DNA from: Scortum barcoo
Taxonomy: Eukaryota; Chordata; Actinopteri; Centrarchiformes; Terapontidae
DNA length: 64,000 nt
Direction: 5' to 3'
Assembly: GCA_023238725.1 (NCBI GenBank)
Contig: CM041541.1
Coordinates: 13,353,544-13,417,543, forward strand
Shown here: positions 1 through 11,702 of the stretch, piece by piece
How positions within the stretch are numbered: position 1 is the first letter of the stretch
How the letters are laid out: each line of letters starts with the position of its first letter
The notes under the pieces: model-generated
Told to the model about the DNA's origin: nothing
The model's input: the letters and a program-made list of their open reading frames with translations, nothing else
Databases searched by the model: none
Program-made: the position numbers and the translations under genes

Positions 1-3000
1 CAGGTGAGATACTGAGCTGCTTTTTCAGCAGATTGAGTTTCATGAAGGAGGTTTGAATGAATCTGAGTTGTTGATAATCTGATGTAGAGACAGAAATAAA
101 AGTATACAGTGAACAGGATGAGTGAGATCAAATAAAAAATGAAACGATGAGGCGGTGGAGATCTGAAAACCACACAAACCAGTAAAAACGTGTTTTTTTT
201 TTTGTGTTGTGATTATTGTGGCTGCTGGATGGTTCAACAGTTTTAATGACCGTAAATGCATTGTCACCGTTTGTTGCACATCCAGACTTTGAAGGCTTTT
301 CTGCTGACAAGTTTGTGCTCTTGTAGGTCAGAGATGCAGCTTGGATTCAGTCCATTTAACCCCTCTACAAGCGACTAATCGATTTTAAACTGCATTCTTG
401 GAGCGATGGGAAGCTGCTAAAATTGAATGACTGTCTTCTCTTCTTCCAGTTAAAAAGCTTCTTTTTACTCCAGTTGAAACAGATCTTTACTGCTTGCTGG
501 AGTAGAAAGTTAGAATAATCCATATAGGATGAAATTAAGTTGTACCAGCAGAAATGGTGTGGTTTTAGACACTTATCAGCTGATGAACACTCTTATCCCT
601 GCAGACTTTCCTGGTTCTGTCCTGGCTGCAGTTTATTGCAAACTTAATTTGTTTTTGCACAATGTTCCTGCTCACGTCTGTGCTTTCAAATGCAAAAAAA
701 ATCTTTGCTTTATGCCACTTAAGTACTTCTAAAAGTACGTAAATAAAATGTGCTAACACATACGTTAACCCTTGACCTTTAAACATCATGTCAACAAAGA
801 GGAAGAAATTAAACAGACCCATAAATACTTTTATTACAGACATTCAGCCTGAAGGGATTTAAACAATATTTCCAGTATTTGGAGGCTGTTTGTTATCTGT
901 ACAAACAAGAGATGCAACTAGTGTTTTTTCTATTAATCTTTGGTTAACACCACGTCAGCAAGAAGATAAAAAGCCCAAACTGACACGTTCAAATCATTTG
1001 TTTTGTCTGACCTGTTAAAAAAGCAAAAATATTCAATTTACTGTTAGAGGATCAATGAAACAAGCAAAAAAGGAATTACTAATGTTTTGCATTGACTTTT
1101 TATATGAATATCTGTTAATTAATCAGCTAATTGCTGTAATACAAACTAAGTAACATAATTCAACTTATAGAGAATGTCAGTTTATAGTTTATAGTTTTCT
1201 TGCTATAAAATCCTGTCTTAGGCCTGTGTGGTATGTTAAAGCTGACTCGTGTCATGTTGCAGGTAGGTGTATACGCCTTAAAAATGAAAATCCACACAAG
1301 TGACATTTCAAACAACAATCTGAAACTAAAAACTAAATTCAGAGCAATTCATGTAAAAATTGAGGTACAGCAACATTTTAAATCTTTTGAAATGAATAAA
1401 AAATTATTATTATTAGTTATTGTGGCAGGAAAACAAACTAACTTGCTCCTGGGACAAAATAATGTGAACTCGAGATCCACTTAGGAGCTTTTTCTGGAGC
1501 TTTATTGACCTCCATCAGTGAATGAAGTCGTCTGGGACCTCTGTCTGCTCTTCTGCTCAAACCATCTTTTCCTTTTGATGCTGTGTTTTATCTGCGGATC
1601 TGAATCCAGCTCTGTGGGTTCAGATGAACGGTGACCCGGCTGCGTGCGTCACGCCGCCTCAGGAGGTCCTGCAGGGAGGCGTTGAGAGACGAGGCCGCCT
1701 GCAGGACTTGGGTTGCACAGTCCTGAATAATGAACGCCGTGCAGGGACAGAGAGACGGGCGCCTTTTATCACTCGCTCACTGCTGCTTTATTTCAGACTT
1801 TTTTCACACAGTGTTTCAAACAAGCGACAAAACACTACAGAAAAAAAAGAAAAAAACTCCTCTCCACAGAAACAGAAGGACGCCAAACAGGAAAAGGTTT
1901 CCTCCCCACAGGAACAGAGACTGACTGAGCATGACTCGTCTTAAAGGTTAGACAGAAATATGCGTCAATCGATTTGCAGTTTGTCATTTATCAAGCTAAG
2001 GTATCTGATTCCAGCTTCTCAGATGTGAAGATGTGCCGCTTTTCTTTGTTTTATATCATTAAATATCTCTTAGTTTTAGAAAAGAAATTGTAGGAGGTCA
2101 TGTTAAAGTTTGCGAAATGGTGGGAGGGGGGAGGTTTTCAGTACAGTTTCGTCAGCCTGTTTGTGTAGTTTACGTCGGTCTGAAGACTCATCGTACCTGC
2201 CTGACGGTTCACCTCCACCTCAGCTGCTCGCTAGCTCCATACTCCTGCTTTTAATCTGGTGGGAAAGCTGTGGACGAAGCCTGCGTGGGAACATCCCTCC
2301 CACCGTTGTTCCAGCTGCTCATTACTCTGCGATGAAAAAAAAAAAAAGGCTGAACGTCGTAAATCAGTTTCACGCCCACAGGTGGGAGCTCACCTTTAAG
2401 CTGCACCTGTCTTATTATTTTAACCCCGTTGTTGCTCTCTGCACAAAGCGGATCAAATAAGCTGTCGTGTCTCATTCATTCACTCGACCTTTATTTAAAA
2501 TCTGGAGTTTAAAACAGAAGAAATACAAAACATTTAAAAACTGTTGCGTTCAAGAGTAGTTTATCACAGTTTTGAATTGATTTTACTGTGAGAGATGCAC
2601 AACCAATGTTTTATACAAGACGCAGCGATGAGCAGAATAACTAATAATAATAATTCAATTTTTGAGAGTAAAAAGATTCAAATCCACCTGCTGGATGACG
2701 ATAAGGTGGAAACTCTCCCATGCTCCCTCGTTTCTTCCTCTCTTCTTCGGTGATGCAACACTTTGCACTTTTCTCCCTCTGTCATTTTGTGGATTTGCAT
2801 CGGGGGGATCAGCTGTCAGACTCCATCAGACTCCAACACCCCCCCCCATCAACCCCGAGCTTTGAGACGCCACCAGGAGGAAAACTTGTGACCAGGCATC
2901 CAGAGGGCGGCGGGCACTTTGTTCGATTTTTACAGTATTGTCATTCAGTTTTAGCATTTTTGATTAATAAGCTGTGTCAGTTTACTCGCCGTGGTTGGTG

Positions 3001-4439
3001 CTGATGCCAGGCTATCGAGGTGCATTATGGGAAATGTAGGATTCAGTAGGTTTTTTTGGACTTGCCCGAGCTTTTTGGGATTTTTATACTAAATTGCTGA
3101 AATAATATTCCATTCGTGTTGGTTTTTTTATTGTCGTCTTCATTATGGATTTTGAGAGTAGCTCCGTGACAGATTCTCTGCCTAATAAATCTCCACGCTA
3201 CGCATTTAATCTTAGATAGATAAGAGGTGGTAATCTGAAAATACAGCCCTGTTTTATTTCTCCAATCGATTAATCTTTCATTATTTTTTTTTTTTTATAA
3301 AGGTCACATTCTCATGTATCTTGTTTTGCTGACCAACAGTCCAAAGCACAGTATGTTTAATTACTGAAAGATATTCAGTAATTAAACATACAAAAGAGAC
3401 CATTAATGCACCGTTCATTTCCTCTCATTCAGTCAGACGTTTATTTGAGCTCTAAAGGAGACAAATATGATATTAATCAAACATCCCCTCATTCCCTCTC
3501 TGGAGGCCTCATGTTCTTCTCACTGGGATCTTTTACATTAAAACCCTTTGGGAGCTATTGACCCTCAGAAAACATACACCTTTTTTTGTCACTTCAGTCA
3601 CTTTGGGGATAGATCCTGCACGATAAACCTCTGAGATAATAACTTTACTTCACCTCGCAGGCATCCTCACCTCTCAGACCGAACACGAGACGCTTTGCGT
3701 GTCTTACTTCTTCTTTTAATTTGAAGTTTTGATGTCATCTGCAGCCTGTTTTCTCACAGTATGAAGAATTAAGAGTCACAGTACCTCAGGGGAAATGGCT
3801 GCACCTGCGAGGATAAATACTTTAACAGTGAACGATAGCGCCATCCTGTGGAAGGAGTTTGTCTGACCTGAAGTCAGCATTAATATCAAATAGGTGTGAA
3901 AACATAGAAAGTAAGAGGGGAACTTTTTGTGATTTTTATTCCAACAAATGCTGCTGATGGTCAATATTCTGGATCATCATGGTTTCTAAATTAATTATAA
4001 TTTAATTCATTTATCCACGTTATTATTGGACAACCTTTTGTTAAATTTCAAAATGGTTTTGTAGAAAAACAAGCAATAATACTAGTAATATTAAGGTGAT
4101 AATATATATGTTTGTATTTGAATGCTGAATTTCAGGTACGTGACAGAAAATGATCACTGATGGAAGTAGAAAGACATTAATAATAATAATTATAAATGAT
4201 AGCTAAATAGTATATTTAGTAGTATTTACTACTAAATAGTGCTATTAAATAATACTTTTGTAAGAAAATGTAAGAAAGACATAGATGTTTTATGCTTAAT
4301 TATAAATGACAGATAAACGGTATAAATGAGAAGAAAATAAACAATATAAAATAGTAAAATAAGTTGTTAATAAAGTTTTTATTTATACACATATGTAAAT
4401 ACTGAATCTCAGGTATGTGATGGAAAAAAAAAGGCGTCT
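1..4439 (+). other. clasp1 intron (upstream part)
   Basis: No coding exon is recognisable. The window opens with CAG/GTGAGA, a perfect donor match, so bases 1-3 could be the end of an upstream clasp1 exon; three bases cannot prove this. The stretch holds AT-rich sequence, a perfect 18-bp inverted repeat at 3,351-3,391, diverged direct repeats near 4,095-4,155 and 4,375-4,425, and a GC-richer patch at 1,620-1,790 with no open frame supported by similarity. Confidence 0.5.
3351..3391. repeat. Perfect 18-bp inverted repeat in clasp1 intron
   Basis: Arms 3,351-3,368 and 3,374-3,391 are exact reverse complements with a five-base AGATA loop; the sequence is AT-rich. Confidence 0.92.
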
Positions 4440-4687
4440 GTCCACTCCCCCTCCTTCCTGAGTCATGATGACGCTGTAGCTGTCTGTCATCTCTGACTCC
4501 TCCCACCAGCTCCGCCTCCACACCGCACATCGAGGCACATGTTCCCTGACAGGGGAGGGAGGGAGGCTAGCGGTCGGACTCCCCTGCTGCCTCCCCATCT
4601 TCTCTCTCCTGGGGGGTGGGAGGGGGGGATGTGAGGAGGACCACGGAGGACTGGAGGGACCGTCTGTCTGTCTGTCTGTCTGCCGGC
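4440..4687 (+). promoter_or_regulatory. clasp1: Candidate internal promoter and 5' UTR of the short clasp1 isoform
   Basis: This GC-rich block sits in AT-rich intron sequence directly upstream of the alternative first exon. It has a CRE-like TGACG near 4,469, a CTCCGCC box near 4,510, G-run boxes at 4,611-4,628 and a GTCT tetranucleotide run just before the ATG. There is no TATA box. The promoter role is inferred from position and composition; the transcription start cannot be fixed by eye. Confidence 0.45.
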
Positions 4688-4724
4688 ATGCTGAGGAAAC
4701 TGGTCTGCAGGCGGATCTGCTCCT
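4688..4724 (+). CDS. clasp1: clasp1 alternative first coding exon (TOG1-less isoform)
   Basis: ATG at 4,688 opens 12 codons plus one base and ends at a GTAAGC donor. Joined to the exon at 6,692 it reads MLRKLVCRRICSYK followed by NFEDDDSVDG. This matches in form the known short mammalian CLASP N-terminus (MRRLICKRICDYK then SFDDEESVDG), which replaces TOG1. Cys7 and Cys11 lie among basic residues, as in palmitoylated N-termini such as GAP-43, so membrane anchoring is possible. The base at -3 is G and +4 is C, a moderate start context. Confidence 0.85.
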
Positions 4725-7700
4725 GTAAGCCGCCGCTCGTCCTCCGGGTGCAGGGGACGGTTTGAATGGGGGGTGTAATCAGTGATGAATGCAGGCGACA
4801 GGAGATGAATGGAAAGAGGAGGAGGAGGGAGGAGGAAAGAAAGAAAGAAAGGGGGGGCTGTAAATACAGGAGGAATGCGTCTGCGGTGAATGTAAACATG
4901 TTGGGATGATTTCGCGGCCTGGATGCTGGCGTGGACGGTGATGCAGCCTGGTTAAGGTCAGGAGGAGGGACAGGGAGTTAAAGAGAAACTGAGGTGCAGT
5001 GAATTAACTTTTTTTATATTTCCTGCTGATTTCTGTCCAGACCTGTTGCAGATGTGGAGGTCGAGGCTGTCGGGGTTCGATTTAAAGCTCTGTTTTGTCC
5101 CGTTTAAAGCTGTTATTCTACAAGAGCAGTATCCTGTCATTTTGCATACTTAAATCGTCTGAATCTTGTACAAACTTAACTTATCTGAAACCTTTGAATC
5201 CTTTAAAAAAAATCCCACAGTTTGATCTGAAAAGTACTCAGTCGTTTGTTCAACATTGTGCTGCACACTTGTTTAACTTCCAACAGCTCCATTTTCAAAT
5301 CCGAAATGATTAACTGTGATATCAGACTTAAAGGTAAAGGTCTGTTTTGCATCTTTTCTGTCCTCGTATGAAACATGGTTTTTACATTAAGGTTTAGCAT
5401 CACAGTCGATATCTGATACGTCCCTGTCAGCTCACTTTTTGTAAGATTAAATTCATTGATCCTCAGCGAAACACACACGATCAAAAGCAATGCAGCAAAT
5501 GTGTTTTAACATGTACTTTATCATCAGCTGTTTTATTTATTTGATATTTAAACACACATTGTGGATCTTTATCGGATTTCCTCTCGGGCTCTTCACCGTC
5601 CTGGTTTTCTCCTCCTGTCGTGTGTTGTTTACATTAGTGCGTTAAACCTCAGGTGACAGGTGTGTTTTCCTGTCTCTCTCTCTCTCACACACACTCTCGG
5701 TCACCTTGTGCTGATATTGAGAAGTGTTGCGTCGTGTTTCGGTCCTGCAAGGAGGAAAATTGCAGCCTGAAGGCACATGACCGATGTGTTGGCCGAGTAC
5801 GCTGCTGCCTGTGTGTGTGTGTGTGTGTGTGTGTGTGAACTCTGAATAATGAAAGAGGATTGATTGCTAGCCGTGCAGATTCCTGTGCTGGGGGGTGGAG
5901 GGGGCTCACGTGGCGCTCTGTTGTCCACCACAGCTCACTTTTCCACAGCGCTGCATCTCTTCAAGCTACTGGGAAGAAAAAAAAAGACTCTTATTGTTGT
6001 TTATTTATTTACTGATCTCTTCAGATTATATCAGATCAAATCCTGAGTTAATCTGTTGATTAGCTGCAGATTATTTTGGGGGCGCTGATCCTGAAAGCAG
6101 CTTCCCTACAAAGCAAATATTTTTGATTTTGATGTAAAGTTAATTTTGATCTGTTTGGCATCAGGAGAAATCTGAAGACGTCACTGTCCACTTTGTGATG
6201 AGGATTTTTCACCTGTTTGCATCATTTGTAGGTCAAACTAACCTCGTAATAAACTGATAAAATAATAATAATAATGCTCAGTTCTGAGATTTTAAATGTC
6301 TCTGTAAATGCTTTTGTTTGATTAATGACTTAAATTAATTGATAATCAGAACGGTTGAGCATCAGTTTTTTGGCAAATTTCAGCATGAATCAAAACTTAA
6401 AGGGTAATTTATTGACTCATCAGAGAGACTTCAGGACTGAATCTGAAACTGACCGACTGAATCCTCAAATGTGCATTTTTTGTTCTCCCGTGGTCCGGCT
6501 GGCTTTCTTGCTGGGAACACTGGACTGATTGTTCGTTTTATTGTCCGGGTGTTGTGTCTCAGACATTGTTGCCATCGTTGGCTTGTTGCGTTGTAGGAAT
6601 GTGAGATATGTCCCCTCTGTGTTTGTTAAAATGCAGAAATGTCTCGTTGTTTATCTGTGTGACCTTCTGTTTCTCTCTCTCCCTCCTCCAGACAAGAACT
6701 TCGAGGATGATGACTCGGTGGACGGCGGCCGGTCCTCGTCCTCGTCCAAAGGAGCCTCGCTGTCCGGGAGGAAGGCGGTGAGCATGGGTTCATTTCGTCG
6801 CCCTGCCTCCGCCTCCAGCGCAAAGTCTGCAGGTCAGTCAGGCCGCCAACATCCGACATCCATCCTGATGTGCACATTTTAAATCTTTCTTTACTCCCAC
6901 AGTCATGTTTTATTTAAAACTGCTGCAGGTGGTCATAAATGTGAAAGCTCTCTGAATAAAATGATGTTGACACTTTATAAACTGTGAATTTATAATGAGA
7001 AAGTCATCAGGAACTGGAAAGTGAAGCGATGTGATGATGATGAATAGGGAAAAAAAATTTGATTTAAAATGAGAAGAATTAAAAAGTGAAGGAAAATGAC
7101 ATGATAAATTAAATAAAATCAAAATTGTAATTTTTTTATTATTTTATTTAAATTTTTTGGTTTATTTAGTTTTTTAAGAGTCAAACCAATCGTTGACCGC
7201 CATCTCTGTCACATGATCACGTTTACACCTGTAGGTGAAAATGTATTAAATTTCAGTGATGTAAGATGTTCAGAGTCTGGGGTAAACATGATAAAGTATC
7301 TGAAGAAAGAAATGAACTTTTATCTGTTGTATTTATTGATCAGTTCTCCCCCGGGTGTTTGTTTGTCTGCAGGGAGGGACGGGTCCAGTGCCGGAGCCGT
7401 GGACGAGGAGGACTTCATCAAGGCCTTCGAGGATGTTCCCACAGTGCAGGTAGTCTTTGCGACACTTCCTTTTTATGACGTGCAGTGATGTCCCTCCCCT
7501 TCATTCCTCTCCTCCTCTCCACCAGATCTACTCCAACCGGGAGGTGGAGGAGGCCATGGCCAAGATTCGAGACGTGCTGTCCGACGACAAGAGGGACTGG
7601 GAGCTCCGGGTGGCAGCTGTAAGACCTCCCTCCTCTCCGCCGTCTCCATTCGCTGAATCGTCCGGGTGAATTTGGTGAATTTGTTAAATCGCTGCTGCCT

Positions 7701-10700
7701 CCTCTCTCTTCCTGTTCGTGTAGCTGAAGAAGGTGCGTTCGCTGCTCCTGGCCGGCGCCGCCGAGTTCGACGGGTTTCCGCAGCAGCTGCGTCTCATGGA
7801 GGCGGCGTTCAAACTGTCGGCGAAGGACCTCCGCTCGCAGGTGGTGAGAGAGGCCTGCATCACTCTGGGGTAAGACGTCACAACACTCACAGTTTGTGTC
7901 TTTTTTGCAAATTGAAATGTTTTCCTTTCATGGGATTTATATTTCTTACTCCTGTCACATGTTGTAGAGGTGGTGAGGGTCCAATTTTTATCACTAATAC
8001 CATGTTTTTTGCCGTTTTTACTGGCAGGATTTTTTTTTTTTTTTTTTTTAGAAATGTGTGATTTTGCAACAGACAAACAACAAGGACAACATCAGTAATT
8101 TAAAGTCTGTCTGTCTGTCTGTCTGATATTTTGTGAAATATGTTTAAGTTGATTTTTTGCTGAAGAACGAAGCTCGATGTCTGTTTATGATGAGGATGTT
8201 CTCCGCCTTTCTTTTTTATTTATTCAAACACGAGTGTCTCTCTCGTCTCCAGCCACCTGTCGTTGGTGCTCGGCGGTCGCTTCGACCACGCGGCGGAGGC
8301 CATCATGCCGATCCTCCTCAACCTGGTCCCCAACAGTGCCAAAGTCATGGCCACCTCCGGCGTGGCCGCCATCCGCCTCATCCTCAGAGTAAGCGGCAGC
8401 TCCTCACCGAGTGTAGTTCAGAGAGAAAGTCGCTGTCATTCGTCACCTTTATAAAGAATGTTTGCTGAACAAAAACAGCCTGTGTTCACAAGGCAGCGTC
8501 ATAATGATGTTAAGTTATAACGAGAAAAATGTGATTTTGGCCCACAAATCACATTTCACGTCAAAAAAATAAAGACTCAGTTGTTGTTAGAGTGGAAAAA
8601 AATGACCTTTTTTAATGTGAACAATAAGGAAGGAAAAAGAGAGCTCAGTTCTTATCTTCAGTTTGTAAAGACAGAAGATGGTTTTATGTGTGTTGAAGTT
8701 TGTTCACAGCAGGTTGTGACGAGTGTTTCTTGTGTTTGGCAGCACACACACTACCCACGTCTCATCCCCATCATCACCAGCAACTGTACCTCCAAATCTG
8801 TGGCTGTCAGGAGGTGAGAGACACGTTTTATTTGATTCATCTATTTCTCATTCTTCTCTCTCTTTTATCTGTTTGATGTACATTTTTGAATGGTTTAATT
8901 ATTGTTTAGGTTTTATTTATTTTTATTCAAATTTTATTCAGAAATACTTTTTGCTTTGTTATGGATTGTTATGTTATTTTGGTATAATTACTTTTTATCT
9001 CTTAATTCTATGTTTTAGTAGTATTATCCATTTCATTTTTCTATAATTGATTTTATATTTCATTTTATTTATGCATTTCTATTTGTAATTCTTTTCATTT
9101 TAATGTGTTTATTTTTATTTTACTTTATTTGTTTATTTAATTTAATTTTATTGGTATTACTCATTTTTGTTTTGTCTCTTCGAGTTTGAGTTTGCAGATT
9201 ACTTTTTTTTTATATTATTCTTGAATTAGAGTTAAATGTAGAGGACATCAGGTCACACATTTTCTTTTCCTCTGCAGACGCTGCTACGAGTTTTTGGACC
9301 TGCTGCTGCAGGAGTGGCAGTCGAGCTCTCTGGAGAGGTGAGGAAACTCGAACTTTCAGAGCAAACAAACGAAACGAGTGACACGTTTACATCAGGAGTC
9401 GACAGCACTGACATATAAACTGAATAAAAACCACGATAAAGGGAAAATGGCAATGGTGGCTCATGAATGGCTGAAAGTACGACTCTGTCAGGAAATGTGA
9501 CACCAGCCGGGTCAAGGTCTATCTCAGCAGTTTCCATGGCGATGCCTGCGGGGCGGGGTGGGGGTGGGGGGTTTCTGTGTGTCTGCCTCCAAAAGCCTCA
9601 TTGTGTTTCTGCCTGGCTGCTTCTCGCCGCCGCCAGGGAGAAACCTGAGCTGACCCCCACACACACACACACACCCCGATAACAGGGGAGCCTCATCGAT
9701 CAGTCAGTCAGTGTGTGTGATCACCAGTACAAATCCGACTCAGAGTTAGTTATATTTTTCTTTTTAAAGCAGCTTTTTGAAGACAAAGGGCATCAGCAGC
9801 CTGTGTGAGACTACAAAGAAAGAAAAAGAATTAGAAGCATTGTTGCAGAAATAAAAGTTCACAAAAATATGGGATGGATGTTGAAGCTAAATACAGATAA
9901 TGATGATAATAATAATAATAAGCTTTCTTTGTACAGCACTTTTCAAAACAAAGTTTCAAACTGTGTTATGTGGTTAAGACGGGATTAAAACATCGCAGGA
10001 CTTGAGGAAAATAAAATCAGACAACAATAAAGACAAGAGCACAACCGAAAATAACAAAACAGAAAAGATGTGTTGGAAATAAAATCGAATAAGATAAAAT
10101 AAATAGAGATGTAGTAGCATCAATAAAAGGCTTTATTAAAAAGATAACAATAAGTCTGCCATGTCTGCTCTGATTTAATACATTTTAAAATATTTTTTTT
10201 GCTGAGATTATTCCTTATTTAAGGTTTAGAAATATTATTAATATTATTAAATTCTATATCAAATTATATATATTAATCAAAGAATCTAAATTTCTGAGAG
10301 TAAAGGATTGGAAACAGAAATAGTTTTGTTATCTATACTGGATGATACCTGATAAAATCATGTTTTTTGTCAGCTTATGAAGCTTTCCACACAGCGGGAG
10401 CAGAGCGGCACAGGCAGGATATCAATCGATGGAGTCTAAAGCGTTCGTTCAGCTAATGGAGACCTCAGAGCAGATGGCAGCTTTTTTTTTGGGGGGGGTC
10501 TCTTGTTGTTATCTGGATATTTTTTAAAGTGATTTACAAAAGTGAAACTGATAATTGCTGTAACCCCAGTATGATATCTATATTTTCAAAGTGTTTCTCG
10601 ATACAGATAATCTTTAATCTGCAGAGAAAAAAAACTCCACTTACTCCGACTTTGGGACTTTTTATTCATTCATGAATCACGTCTCACATTTTAGTCACAC

Positions 10701-11670
10701 CAGAAGAATGGACGTTTATATATGCTATTTTTATCACGGCATATTTGCAGCAGTTTGTTGCAGTAAAACAAACAACCTGCATTTCTTTTTGTTCATATTT
10801 ATTTGGATTTAATAGCCAACATGACGTATGTAGTAGATCTCTGATTTAGGATTAGATTTAGGAGGCGGATGTTCATTTGTCTCTTTTTTTTTTTTTCACT
10901 CTGCTGCTCATATTTCTGTGACCTTTACCCGTCGTTTTTCTTTATCTGACCTCTGACCTCTTAACAGTGAGAGGTGGGAGAGAAAAGAGGAATCGAGTGA
11001 AGCGCCACATAACAACGTGATGATGTTAATAAATCACTGATGACTTTAGTTGAGCTCTTTCTCCTCTTTTTGTTTTCCTCGCAGACATGGAACTGTTTTA
11101 ATGGAGACGATAAAGAAAGGGATCCACGACGCAGACGCCGAGGCTCGCTCTGTGGCCAGGAAGTAAGTCACACTCTTTCACTTTACTTCTCATTCAGGTG
11201 CATTAAACAGGGGTGGTTGCTAAACTGAACTTTTAAAATAGCTGATAATGTCCAAGAGAGACGTGAAACTTCGCTCAACAACAAATGTCCTGACTTTTTT
11301 TTTTTTTTTTGTCGTAGGTGCTACTGGAGTTTCCACGGGCACTTCAGGAGGGAGGCGGAGCAGCTTTTCCAGGGCCTGGAGTCGTCCTATCAGAAAGCTC
11401 TGCAGGCTCACCTGAGGAGCGGCGACAGTCTGATGTCGCTGCCCGCCTCCGATCGCTCCTCCTCGTCCTCCCAGGAGAGCCTCAAGTGAGACCCTTCACT
11501 CTGCTCTTCTCTCCTTGCTCTGCGATCTGCCGAGTTATTGATTCACTGTGAAGCATGAGTAGGGTTTTTACTCCCAAGAGCTGCAGCACACACACTATCT
11601 AATCATTGTCAGTGATCCATCAGGGTGCTTTCCACTTCGACTAACGTGATTCCTCACTTCACTCATTCAT

Positions 11671-11702
<32 letters not shown>

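Noticed and set aside
1624..1944. 106-codon + strand open frame in the first clasp1 intron
   Set aside because: No recognised protein, no supporting splice structure and low-complexity Lys-rich end; likely a chance frame in a GC-richer patch.
3837..3853. Second CTCF-like sequence near AGCGCCATCCTGTGG
   Set aside because: Reverse complement matches the core with several mismatches; too weak to list as a site.
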